From NCBI RefSeq assembly GCF_000060285.1, contig NC_008555.1, forward strand, positions 620,001 through 684,000: a stretch of 64,000 bases of DNA. Direction: 5' to 3'. Source of the stretch: Listeria welshimeri serovar 6b str. SLCC5334. GTDB taxonomy: Bacteria; Bacillota; Bacilli; Lactobacillales; Listeriaceae. Both the position numbers and the translations under genes were made by a program. Position 1 is the stretch's first letter; each line of letters begins with the position of its first letter. This document shows positions 17,052-24,544 of this stretch, piece after piece. The notes below the pieces were generated by a model. It was not told the origin of the DNA and did no database searches. It worked only from the letters and a program-made list of their open reading frames with translations.

Positions 17052-18320
17052 TTGAAATTACCAATTAAAAAAGCAGTAGAAGCACTTTTGAAATTACAAA
17101 CAACCGGTGATAGCGCAACTCTTATTGGGGTCGGTCCAATGTCACGCAATCTCTTACAAGCAAGTTTTGAATTAGCAAAGGAAGATGATTATCCATTAAT
17201 GTTTATAGCAAGCCGAAATCAAGTGGATGCAGATGAACTTGGTGGTGGATATGTTAACGGTTGGAATCAATTTAGTTTTATTGAAGCAATTAAAGAAGTG
17301 GCAAATGAAGTAGAATTTGATGGGCTATATTATGTTTGTCGTGATCACGGAGGTCCTTGGCAACGAGATCAAGAGCGAAATGATCACTTACCAACAGAAA
17401 AAGCAATGGAGTTAGGGAAGCAGTCCTATGTAGCGGATATTGAAGCCGGTTTTGACTTACTAATGATTGACCCAACTAAAGATCCTTTTGAAGTAGGAAA
17501 AGTTATTCCACTGGAAACTGTACTGGAAAGAACGGTTGATTTAATTGCATTTTGTGAAACAGAACGAAAAAAACGTGGTTTGCCTGAAATCGGCTATGAA
17601 GTGGGAACGGAAGAAACAAATGGCGGACTAACTTCAACAGAAACCTATGAAAAATTTATTACACAATTAAAAGTGGAGCTAGAAAAACGTGATTTACCAT
17701 TACCGACTTTCATTGTTGGACAAACAGGTACATTAACTCGTAAAACAGAGCAAGTAGGTCACTTTAATTTTAAAAATGCTTATGATTTAGCACAGATGGC
17801 TAAAAAATATGGTGTCGGTTTGAAAGAGCACAATGGCGATTATCTCGATGACGTGACACTTTTAGAACATATTCCATCTGAAATAACAGCAACCAACGTA
17901 GCCCCACAATACGGAACAGAAGAGACTCGCGCGTACTTGAAACTAGTTGAGTTAGAGCAAAAATTAGTAGAAAATGGCTTAATTAAAACACCTTCTAACG
18001 CACGTGAAGTTTTACTAATTCAATCAATTAAAAGTGAACGCTGGCGTAAATGGATGTTAGATGGTCAAAAAGATATCACCATCAATGAAATTATGCAAGA
18101 TGATGAATTATCACTTGAAATCCTAGATATCGCAGGCCATTACACATTCAATGATGCCATTGTTAAAAAAGAAATCAATACATTATATGCCAACTTAGCT
18201 GCGAACAATATTGATGGGAAACGCTTTGTTATTGATCATATCAAACGCCCTATCCGTAACTACTCCGAATGCTACAACCTAAAAGGCGCAACTACTAGAA
18301 TCAAACAATTAGCTAAATAA
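17052..18320 (+). CDS. GatZ/KbaZ-like D-tagatose-1,6-bisphosphate aldolase non-catalytic subunit
   Basis: 422 residues matching the GatZ/KbaZ family in length and in its TIM-barrel core: PLMFIASRNQVDADELGGGY (about 55-74), DHGGPWQRDQERN and IDPTKDP. GatZ and KbaZ stabilise the class II aldolase GatY/KbaY and are often mislabelled tagatose-6-phosphate kinase. No GatY/KbaY gene is present in this operon. The start is TTG 17052 with GGAGGA 8 bases upstream; no ATG is suitably placed. It is probably the last gene of the PTS operon. Whether it acts alone or with an aldolase elsewhere is open. Confidence 0.82.
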   Translation: MKLPIKKAVEALLKLQTTGDSATLIGVGPMSRNLLQASFELAKEDDYPLMFIASRNQVDADELGGGYVNGWNQFSFIEAIKEVANEVEFDGLYYVCRDHGGPWQRDQERNDHLPTEKAMELGKQSYVADIEAGFDLLMIDPTKDPFEVGKVIPLETVLERTVDLIAFCETERKKRGLPEIGYEVGTEETNGGLTSTETYEKFITQLKVELEKRDLPLPTFIVGQTGTLTRKTEQVGHFNFKNAYDLAQMAKKYGVGLKEHNGDYLDDVTLLEHIPSEITATNVAPQYGTEETRAYLKLVELEQKLVENGLIKTPSNAREVLLIQSIKSERWRKWMLDGQKDITINEIMQDDELSLEILDIAGHYTFNDAIVKKEINTLYANLAANNIDGKRFVIDHIKRPIRNYSECYNLKGATTRIKQLAK

Positions 18321-18323
18321 CAA

Positions 18324-18358
18324 GGAGAGTCTAGGCAAAGTGCTTAGGCTCTTCCTAC
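18324..18358 (+). terminator. Probable weak terminator of the PTS operon
   Basis: AGAGTCTAGGC and GCTTAGGCTCT form an 11-bp stem using two G-U pairs, followed by a T-rich stretch broken by C residues. Confidence 0.55.
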
Positions 18359-18409
18359 TTTTCCGATTTAATGGTAGAGTAAAAGTAGTGAATTTTGCAG
18401 GAGGAAATG

Positions 18410-19114
18410 ATGATTAACTTAATCTTTGATATTGATGACACAGTCTATGACCAACTAAAACCATTTGAAGAAGCGTTTAAAACTGTTTTTGAAAAAGCAG
18501 ACCATCTGAAAATTGAAAATTTATATATTAAAAGTCGATTTTATAGTGATGAAGTGTATCACCGTGTTGTTCGAGGAGAAATGCCCAAAGCCGAAATGCA
18601 CATTTACCGAATTACGCAAGCATTAAACGATTTTGATTATCAAATTACGAAAAAAGAAGCAGAAGCATTTCAACAAGCTTACGAACAAAACCAGCGAAAA
18701 ATTGAACTTTCATCCGGAATAAAAGAAATCCTCACTTGGGCTAAAAAGAACGATATAATGATGGGAATTATTACAAATGGGCCTAAAGAACATCAACAAC
18801 ATAAAATAAATGATTTACAAATAAACGACTATATTCCAGCCGAACATACTTTTATTTCTGGTGGAGTAGGTATCGAAAAACCAGACAAGAAAATATTTAA
18901 GCTAGTAGAGGAACAAATCGGTATTAATAGCGCGGAAACATACTATATTGGTGATTCTTTCGAAAATGATGTTATCGGTTCGAAAAGCGCAGGATGGAAC
19001 GCCATTTGGTTAAATAGGCGAGGGCATTTGGAGCCGGAAAAGGCAGCTTTTCATCCGGATTATTGCGTCCCTAATGAGCGTAAACTATTTGCTTTATTGC
19101 AAGATTTATTTTAA
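18410..19114 (+). CDS. HAD-family hydrolase, YjjG-like pyrimidine nucleotidase type
   Basis: 234 residues with all four HAD motifs: motif I FDIDDTVYD (Asp pair about 6-8), motif II ITNGP, motif III Lys in EKPDKKIF and motif IV YIGDSFENDV. The cap between motifs I and II is helical (C1), as in YjjG/YfnB nucleotide phosphatases. AGGAGGA lies at 18399-18405; ATG 18410 gives the better spacing, though ATG 18407 and TTG 18395 are in frame. It may dephosphorylate a nucleotide or a sugar phosphate linked to the PTS operon. Confidence 0.85.
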   Translation: MINLIFDIDDTVYDQLKPFEEAFKTVFEKADHLKIENLYIKSRFYSDEVYHRVVRGEMPKAEMHIYRITQALNDFDYQITKKEAEAFQQAYEQNQRKIELSSGIKEILTWAKKNDIMMGIITNGPKEHQQHKINDLQINDYIPAEHTFISGGVGIEKPDKKIFKLVEEQIGINSAETYYIGDSFENDVIGSKSAGWNAIWLNRRGHLEPEKAAFHPDYCVPNERKLFALLQDLF

Positions 19115-19118
19115 ATTT

Positions 19119-19154
19119 AAAACCTTTTCTTATTCTTTAGGGGAAGGTTTTTTA
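19119..19154 (+). terminator. Rho-independent terminator
   Basis: AAAACCTTTTC pairs with GGGAAGGTTTT, followed by a T run after the HAD gene. Confidence 0.8.
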
Positions 19155-19164
19155 TTATTATAAA

Positions 19165-19193
19165 TTGACAAATAGTTTATATAAAGATATTAT
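19165..19193 (+). promoter_or_regulatory. Near-consensus SigA promoter of the Rrf2 gene
   Basis: TTGACA (19165-19170), 17-base spacer, TATTAT (19188-19193). The spacer and downstream bases are rich in ATAT steps and may include the autoregulatory operator. Confidence 0.88.
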
Positions 19194-19228
19194 AGATATA
19201 TTGAGTCTTTAATAATGGAGGTGCATGG

Positions 19229-19645
19229 ATGAAATTTTCTAAAGCAACCAATTATGCGTTACATACGATGGTTTATCTAGCAAATTTATCACCAGAAAAA
19301 TCTGTTGGTGTGAAAGAACTTGCGACAAAACAAAATGTGTCACCGACCTATTTATCCAAAGTGTTAACGATGCTTGTGAAGGCGGGTTTTGTTGAGTCAG
19401 TGACAGGAGTAAATGGTGGTTATAAGTTAGCGGAACCTGCGAGTAGTATTAGTTTTCTAGATGTCATTCAAGCAATCGAAGGAAAGGGAGCTTTCTTTCA
19501 TTGTGACCCTAAAAACCATAGCGAAAGTAAGCCACACTGCTTAATTGGCGAAGTAATGAACAATGCAGAGCAACAAATGGAAGATTATTTAAGCAAGCAA
19601 ACAGTAGGCAGTATTGTCGTAGAAATAAAAAAACATCAACATTAA
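19229..19645 (+). CDS. Rrf2-family transcriptional regulator
   Basis: 138 residues of the Rrf2/IscR/NsrR winged-helix type: MKFSKATNYALHTMVYLANL at the start and the recognition helix TKQNVSPTYLSKVLTMLVKA (about 33-52). The usual cluster-binding region has two Cys and a His-rich spacer (FFHCDPKNHSESKPHC), not the standard three-Cys set, so iron-sulfur binding is uncertain and thiol or metal sensing is possible. GGAGGTG precedes the start. The methyltransferase gene follows after 12 bases and is probably its target. Confidence 0.88.
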   Translation: MKFSKATNYALHTMVYLANLSPEKSVGVKELATKQNVSPTYLSKVLTMLVKAGFVESVTGVNGGYKLAEPASSISFLDVIQAIEGKGAFFHCDPKNHSESKPHCLIGEVMNNAEQQMEDYLSKQTVGSIVVEIKKHQH

Positions 19646-19657
19646 AGGAGTGCTAAT

Positions 19658-20251
19658 ATGAATCATCATCATAATCATCACGGGGAAGCTGGTTTTAAGC
19701 GGAAAGTAGATTATTTGGATCGACCAGAGCGGAGCGAAGTGCTCTCACCAGAAGGTTTTTTGACATCAATACCGATCGAAAAAACAGCAAGTATTTTAGA
19801 TTTAGGAGCGGGAACGGGGTTTTTAACAATTCCAGCTGCGAAATTGGTCGATAATACAGTTTTTGCATTAGATTTAGATGCGGAAATGTTGAAGTTAATT
19901 GAGGAGAAAGCGAAGGAAGCAGAGTTGGCAAATGTACAAACATTAGAAGCGAGTATGGAGGCTATCCCACTTGAAGCCAGTTCAGTGGATGTTGTGCTTG
20001 CATCGCTCGTGCTACATGAAGCGAGTTCGCTTGAGAATGTTTTGAGCGATGTGAGTAGAGTTGTGAAAACTGACGGCTACTTTGCTTGTGTGGAGTTTGA
20101 TACGAAAGGCACAGATTTGAAAGGTCCACCAATGGAAATTCAAATTTCAGCGGTGAAATTGAGGGAAGAACTTGCTCGATTTGGGTTTGAAGTGGTGAAG
20201 AATTGGCAGCTGGATGAGGGGATGTATGTGAGTATTGTGGTGAAGAAGTAA
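19658..20251 (+). CDS. Class I SAM methyltransferase with His-rich N-terminus
   Basis: 197 residues. The SAM-binding motif I is ILDLGAGTGFLTIPAA (about 46-61), with the motif II Asp in ALDLDAEMLKL and motif post I near VLASLVLHEA. The first nine residues are MNHHHNHHG, five of them His, an unusual metal-binding-like tail. AAGGAG precedes the start. It is the second gene of the Rrf2 operon and ends at a terminator. The UbiE-like core suggests a small-molecule substrate; metal- or metalloid-related methylation is an inference from the His tail and the Rrf2 partner. Confidence 0.85.
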   Translation: MNHHHNHHGEAGFKRKVDYLDRPERSEVLSPEGFLTSIPIEKTASILDLGAGTGFLTIPAAKLVDNTVFALDLDAEMLKLIEEKAKEAELANVQTLEASMEAIPLEASSVDVVLASLVLHEASSLENVLSDVSRVVKTDGYFACVEFDTKGTDLKGPPMEIQISAVKLREELARFGFEVVKNWQLDEGMYVSIVVKK

Positions 20252-21236
20252 TACGAACTTATACTTAATAGCCAATTAATACAATGTACAAAGAGAGTAG
20301 GTGTTTAATCCTGCTCTTTTTGTACATCATTCCACTAGGTGTCAATTACACGGGAATTAGTTTTCTACACATGACGGAGTTCAATGCTTACTGCTATTAG
20401 AACTAATTTTAGTAGATTTTTTCTTGCCATTTTAGCGGATTTCAATCATCATGAGAGCATGCTGAAAGCTGAAGTTCCGTGGTGAAGTCATGGAACTTCT
20501 ATTATCCAAAATACCATAATACCATGACCTTACAACATGCTAAATGCAAGTAATCTCTTGAAATGCGTTTTGATTAAATTTGTTATAGTTTCTTTATAAC
20601 GCAATAGCATATTTGGATTTCCCAAAAATTTATTGGACAAATAGTTGGACTTGTTCATCAAGCGTTTGTTTTTTCAGGCGAATATGTTTCTAAAACTTTT
20701 TGCTTAACCGTTACACCTTGAAACAACTCAACTTTTTACTCTAACATAATTTGTTCTATACAGCAGTATTTTTGAGAGGACACGATCCAACAATGGCTAA
20801 AGTAGCAATTCTCAAATAAGTATTATTAGTTATCACTTGGGAAATTTCTAATGAGCTAAAATTAACAACAAGTTACGGAATCATAAATTATGATGGGACA
20901 GCAGATTGAATCCAACATTATTAGTGAAAGTGAAGTAGATAAACTGCATACATAAATCAGCAAATAATTCTAATACACCGAAATTTCTAAGGGGAAACAC
21001 TAGTACAATGTGCTTTATACGACTTTGTAAATTTCGCAGAGAAATACAAAAAGTACGGAAAGCTTCCAGTTGATATTATTTTATTATTATAGGTATGAGA
21101 GAAGACTGGATAGCTTATTTGAAAACAAAATTTGGTTACTTTCTTCTTGCAAGATTAGGTTTGCTGTCCACGATTTTTAAGGGGATTGTTTTTATGTTAT
21201 AATACCTTTATCACAATATAAAAGGACGATGCATAA
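20252..21236. other. Gene-poor AT-rich stretch, probably decayed DNA
   Basis: Nearly 1 kb without a credible open frame on either strand beyond the terminator at 20285-20326. Short coding-like fragments appear (for example MAKVAILK after an ATG near 20794, and NFAEKYKKYGKLPVDI near 21030) but they are broken by stops. I cannot assign them to a family. The stretch fits an eroded insertion beside tRNA-Ser. Promoter-like TATAAT at 21198-21203 serves the Abi gene. Confidence 0.5.
20285..20326. terminator. Rho-independent terminator of the methyltransferase operon
   Basis: TGTACAAAGAG-GTAGG pairs with CCTGC-CTTTTTGTACA around an 8-base loop, with T-rich right arm. Confidence 0.8.
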
Positions 21237-22145
21237 GTGGAAAATATAAAAAAAAAGAAGTTACTTACTTATGATGAACTTATTGAGAAGATGAATGTTA
21301 AAGGCATAAAATTTAATATTATTAACGAAACAGAAGCAATTGAAATATTGAAGGAAAATAATTATTTTTATAAACTCGGCTCTTATAGGAAAAACTATGA
21401 GAAAGACCCTACTGGTAAATATAAGAATCTAGAGTTTGCATATTTATCTGATTTAGCTATTTTGGATATGAGATTAAGATATATATTATTGGAAATGTGT
21501 CTAGATATTGAGCACTCTATTAAAACTAAAATATTAAAAAATATTACTTTGGATAAAATAGAGGATGGATATGGTATAGTAAAATCATTTTTTGCAGTTG
21601 ATAGCAATAGGAAAAGACGACTTTTTGAAAAAGAAATGTTCTTTAACCAAGACGGAACTCAAATATATACTGAAATATATACAAAATACTATGAAGAAAC
21701 ACCTGTATGGGTCGCATTAGAGTTAATGAGCTATGGTAGTTTTACTATGTTCGTTGAATACTATTATGCTAATGTGTTTTTCAATAAAGAAAATTTTAAA
21801 ATGGCAAATGAATTATTAAAATTTGCTAAGAATATAAGGAATAAAGCAGCTCATAGCACCCCGTTGATTTTGGGGATAAAGCAAGGAAGGACTAACAATT
21901 TATTTTTAAAAGCTAATAACATATATCTTAGCCCCAATCAACTTAGAGTTAAAAGAATACATGATATATTTGCTGTTGTTCTCTTACACAAAAAATATTG
22001 TAGTACTGGTGTACAAGACAATAAAAAAGAAGTTTTTAGAGAGTTTGTTAAGAGATGTGATAGAAATAAAGAATTTTATAAACAAAATAATGATATCAAA
22101 AGGTTTTTTTCGGCGTTGCGTTTAATAGTTGACAAAGTATACTAG
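21237..22145 (+). CDS. Abi_2 (AbiD/AbiF)-family HEPN protein, phage abortive-infection type
   Basis: 302 residues, strongly AT-rich and Lys/Asn-rich compared with its neighbours. [18 protein letters not shown] near the start and [20 protein letters not shown] (about 77-96) are typical of Abi_2. [13 protein letters not shown] (about 200) is an R-x4-H HEPN ribonuclease motif. Such proteins abort phage-infected cells by RNA cleavage, and AbiF-type members are evolutionarily linked to Cas13. The start is GTG 21237 with AAAGGA upstream; no ATG fits. It sits alone in the patch next to tRNA-Ser, with three hairpins behind it. Likely acquired horizontally. Confidence 0.85.
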   Translation: MENIKKKKLLTYDELIEKMNVKGIKFNIINETEAIEILKENNYFYKLGSYRKNYEKDPTGKYKNLEFAYLSDLAILDMRLRYILLEMCLDIEHSIKTKILKNITLDKIEDGYGIVKSFFAVDSNRKRRLFEKEMFFNQDGTQIYTEIYTKYYEETPVWVALELMSYGSFTMFVEYYYANVFFNKENFKMANELLKFAKNIRNKAAHSTPLILGIKQGRTNNLFLKANNIYLSPNQLRVKRIHDIFAVVLLHKKYCSTGVQDNKKEVFREFVKRCDRNKEFYKQNNDIKRFFSALRLIVDKVY

Positions 22146-22169
22146 CATTGATATTATTTAAACAAGGAA

Positions 22170-22254
22170 CAAGGTTTTAAACCTTGGCATTTTAATTGTA
22201 CGCAGTTAAAATGTTTATAAGTGCTAAAAGGATGCTGATTATCGGCATCCTTTT
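22170..22254 (+). other. Three consecutive hairpins after the Abi gene (terminator or small RNA)
   Basis: Within 85 bases: CAAGGTTT/AAACCTTG (22170-22186), CATTTTAATTG/CAGTTAAAATG (22188-22213, one G-U pair) and AAAAGGATGC/GCATCCTTTT (22226-22254, terminator-like). One terminator would have sufficed. The triple structure could be a non-coding RNA linked to the HEPN gene (inference). Confidence 0.5.
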
Positions 22255-22514
22255 ATTGTGAAATAGCAAAACTTACAATGGAAGTATATCTGTACAAACA
22301 GAGGGTTGTTTATTTTACATTCGTGATGAATATAATGTTAGTGGTTGCTTCAAGTCGATTGAATCAGAATAATTCCTGTGTACGAATTTTATAGACCCAC
22401 AATAAGTAAAATATATTGATATTTCTGCATAAAATAAAGAGGAGTATAATATTATGCCTTGTGGCAAATCCGTGGCAAAACTTTTCTCATATATACTGAG
22501 TTAAACAGAAAGTA
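22255..22514. other. Non-coding stretch with tandem GTGGCAAA repeats
   Basis: No gene seen. TGTGGCAAATC and CGTGGCAAAAC lie in tandem at 22460-22481, the form of integrase arm-binding repeats near phage attachment ends. The position, about 110 bases from the 3' end of tRNA-Ser, fits an old attachment region. Confidence 0.45.
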
Positions 22515-22572
22515 AAAAGGTTATCAATTATAATAGGGCTATAAATAGATCTATTATAATTGATAACCTTTT
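22515..22572. terminator. Perfect 22-bp hairpin, tRNA-Ser terminator
   Basis: Arms 22515-22536 and 22551-22572 are perfectly complementary (GGTTATCAATTATAATAG core), 14-base loop, AAAA on the left and TTTT on the right. On the minus strand it lies just after the tRNA 3' end. Confidence 0.85.
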
Positions 22573-22590
22573 CTAATTAAATACAAAAAA

Positions 22591-22680
22591 CGGAGAAACG
22601 GGGATTCGAACCCCGGCGCGGCATACACCGCCTAACAGATTTCGAGTCTGTCCCCTTCAGCCGGACTTGGGTATTTCTCC
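22591..22680 (-). tRNA. tRNA-Ser (anticodon CGA)
   Basis: The 90-base minus-strand gene folds as a class II tRNA: acceptor GGAGAAA/TTTCTCC with G discriminator, anticodon stem ACAGA/TCTGT around loop CTCGAAA (anticodon CGA, reading UCG), a long variable arm and T arm GGGGTTCGAATCCCC. CCA is not encoded. tRNA-Ser 3' ends are common integration targets, which fits the accessory patch to its left. Confidence 0.95.
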
Positions 22681-22764
22681 ACTGTGACATAGAATGCCGA
22701 CAAGAAGTATTGTATAATAAAATTAGTTAAAATACCAGCGTTTTTTATCAAAGGAGGAGCATAC

Positions 22765-23298
22765 TTGGAAAGAAAATTAATAGAGGAAATAAATTTACTT
22801 GAAAGTAAAAAGCTAATTATAAATTTGAATATTGTTGCCATTGTTATTGTGCTTGTATTAACCGTTTTAGGGTTGGCTTTTTCAGGAGGTTTTGAAATTG
22901 CAAATGGCTTTGAGGGAGTGATCTGGCTGTGTTTGGGTTATTTGCTATCCCTTGTTATTCATGAGGGTGTTCATGGAATTTTCTTTAAAGCATTTCATCC
23001 AGAAGGAAAAGTGAAATTTGGCTTTAAAAATGGAATGGCTTATGCGACAAGTCCGGGATCATTTTATACAAAATCGCAATTCTTTATTATTTCGATTGCG
23101 CCATTTATTGTTCTTACAGGTTTATTCATTTTCTTACGTTTTCTCGGGGTGAATGAAGCGGTCATCTATTTGATTTTTGCACTACATACTTCAGGTTGTG
23201 TGGGCGATTTTTATTATTGTATTTTGTTGCTTAATCGTCCGACTGGAATTCTTGTAGAAGATACCGAAAAAGGGATTAATTTTTATTCAGAAGGTTAA
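22765..23298 (+). CDS. DUF3267 membrane protein with zinc-peptidase-like motif
   Basis: 177 residues with four predicted helices. The sequence SLVIHEGVHGIFFKAFHPEG (about 72-91) holds an HExxH motif at the membrane, typical of DUF3267, which resembles intramembrane zinc metalloproteases of the site-2 kind. A second His lies at about 88. The start is TTG 22765 with AAAGGAGGAG 5 bases upstream. It is transcribed away from tRNA-Ser. Proteolytic activity is not proven for the family. Confidence 0.82.
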   Translation: MERKLIEEINLLESKKLIINLNIVAIVIVLVLTVLGLAFSGGFEIANGFEGVIWLCLGYLLSLVIHEGVHGIFFKAFHPEGKVKFGFKNGMAYATSPGSFYTKSQFFIISIAPFIVLTGLFIFLRFLGVNEAVIYLIFALHTSGCVGDFYYCILLLNRPTGILVEDTEKGINFYSEG

Positions 23299-23361
23299 GC
23301 TTGGTAACGATTACAACAAAGTGTTAGAATAAGGATATACTTTTCGAAAGAGGTGCTTGAT

Positions 23362-24279
23362 TTGAAACGAATAACAATTGGTAACAGCGCTTTAACAGCT
23401 TCAGAAATTTCGCTTGGATGTATGAGAATGGCGGATCTTAGTAAAGAGGATGCAAATAAAGTAATTAACACAGCACTTGAAAACGGTATTGATTTTTTTG
23501 ATCACGCAGATATTTATGGTGGCGGTAAATCAGAAGAAGTCTTTGCTGATGCAATTGATATGAACGCAACGATTCGTGAAAAAATGATTCTTCAATCAAA
23601 ATGTGGGATTCGTCAAGGATTCTTTGATTTTTCAAAAGAGCATATTATTTCTTCTGTAGAAGGTAGCTTAAAGCGCCTAAAAACAGATTATTTAGATACA
23701 CTATTACTTCATCGTCCGGATACACTTTTTGAACCAGAAGAAGTAGCAGCTGCTTTCACAGAGCTAGAAAAAAGTGGAAAAGTTCGTCATTTTGGTGTAA
23801 GTAATCAAAATCCAGGTCAAATCGAGCTACTAAAAAAATACGTAGACCAAGAATTAATTGCCAACCAACTACAATTTAGCATTATGCACACAGGAATGAT
23901 TGATACTGGTTTTAACGTAAATATGACGATTGATCCTTCGCTTGATCGTGATGGTGGTATTTTAGAATATAGTCGCTTAAATAATATGACTATCCAAGCA
24001 TGGTCCCCGTTCCAATATGGTTTCTTTGAAGGGGTATTCTTAGATAACGATAAATTCCCTGAATTAAATAAAACAATCGATAAAATAGCTGCTGATAAAG
24101 GTGTAACCAATTCAGCAATTGCTGTGGCGTGGATTCAGCGCCATCCAGCTAGCTTCCAAACAGTTGTTGGTACAATGAATCCGGGAAGAATTGCAGACAT
24201 CGCAAAAGCTTCTGATGTAACACTTAGCCGTGAAGAATGGTATGAAATTTACCGTGCGGCTGGAAATCAATTACCTTAA
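23362..24279 (+). CDS. Aldo/keto reductase
   Basis: 305 residues of the AKR TIM barrel, similar to YdhF-type enzymes. DFFDHADIYGGGKSEEVF holds the catalytic Asp and Tyr (about 43 and 48), Lys is in ILQSKCGIRQG, and His in TLLLHRPD. NADPH-dependent reduction of aldehydes or ketones in the cytosol; substrate unknown. AAAGAGGTG sits 6 bases before TTG 23362, so I prefer TTG over the in-frame GTG 23353 inside that site. It is monocistronic and ends in a strong terminator. Confidence 0.9.
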   Translation: MKRITIGNSALTASEISLGCMRMADLSKEDANKVINTALENGIDFFDHADIYGGGKSEEVFADAIDMNATIREKMILQSKCGIRQGFFDFSKEHIISSVEGSLKRLKTDYLDTLLLHRPDTLFEPEEVAAAFTELEKSGKVRHFGVSNQNPGQIELLKKYVDQELIANQLQFSIMHTGMIDTGFNVNMTIDPSLDRDGGILEYSRLNNMTIQAWSPFQYGFFEGVFLDNDKFPELNKTIDKIAADKGVTNSAIAVAWIQRHPASFQTVVGTMNPGRIADIAKASDVTLSREEWYEIYRAAGNQLP

Positions 24280-24288
24280 TAGGAATAG

Positions 24289-24319
24289 ACACTTGGGCAT
24301 GTTGCTCAAGTGTTTTTTT
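24289..24319 (+). terminator. Rho-independent terminator
   Basis: ACACTTGGGCA and GCTCAAGTGT arms with a T7 run after the aldo/keto reductase. Confidence 0.85.
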
Positions 24320-24377
24320 ATGTAATCGAATGATACTGAATTTCATTCTCAATTAGATATTAATTTTATCAATTAGT

Positions 24378-24406
24378 TTGAAAAGGTTTTTGAAAAGTGC
24401 TATAAT
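24378..24406 (+). promoter_or_regulatory. Strong SigA promoter upstream of frvA
   Basis: TTGAAA (24378-24383), exactly 17 bases, TATAAT (24401-24406). Transcription should start near 24413, giving a leader of about 130 bases before the ATPase gene. Confidence 0.82.
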
Positions 24407-24460
24407 AACAAGTGAATTAGAAAGAGCTAATTTTATTCTTAATTATAATAATTATTGTTT

Positions 24461-24503
24461 AATCTGTTTTTCGCATTTGCGAGAGCAGATTTTTGTGTTT
24501 TTT
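24461..24503 (+). terminator. Terminator-like hairpin inside the frvA leader
   Basis: AATCTG (24461-24466) and TCGC (24471-24474) pair with GCGA (24479-24482) and CAGATT (24486-24491); the middle uses U-G and U-A pairs. A T-rich run follows (24491-24503). It lies between the promoter and the Fur-box-like site, so it could end a ~90-base small RNA or attenuate frvA. Confidence 0.6.
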
Positions 24504-24510
24504 AGAGTAA

Positions 24511-24525
24511 TGGGAATCATTATCA
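24511..24525. promoter_or_regulatory. Fur-box-like site overlapping the frvA translation start region
   Basis: Read on the minus strand, TGATAATGATTCCCA matches the 7-1-7 Fur core TGATAATNATTATCA at all but two positions. It ends just before the ribosome binding site. frvA is known to be Fur-regulated in Listeria monocytogenes. Confidence 0.75.
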
Positions 24526-24544
24526 TTTGGAGAGGATGAGTAGG

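Noticed and set aside
19685-19943. Antisense frame in the methyltransferase gene
   Set aside because: No start context and leucine/proline-rich shadow composition.
22591-22680. Duplicate of the tRNA-Ser 3' end as a second attachment site
   Set aside because: I looked through 20250-22590 for another copy of the GGGGATTCGAACCCC region and found none, so an intact integrated element cannot be claimed.
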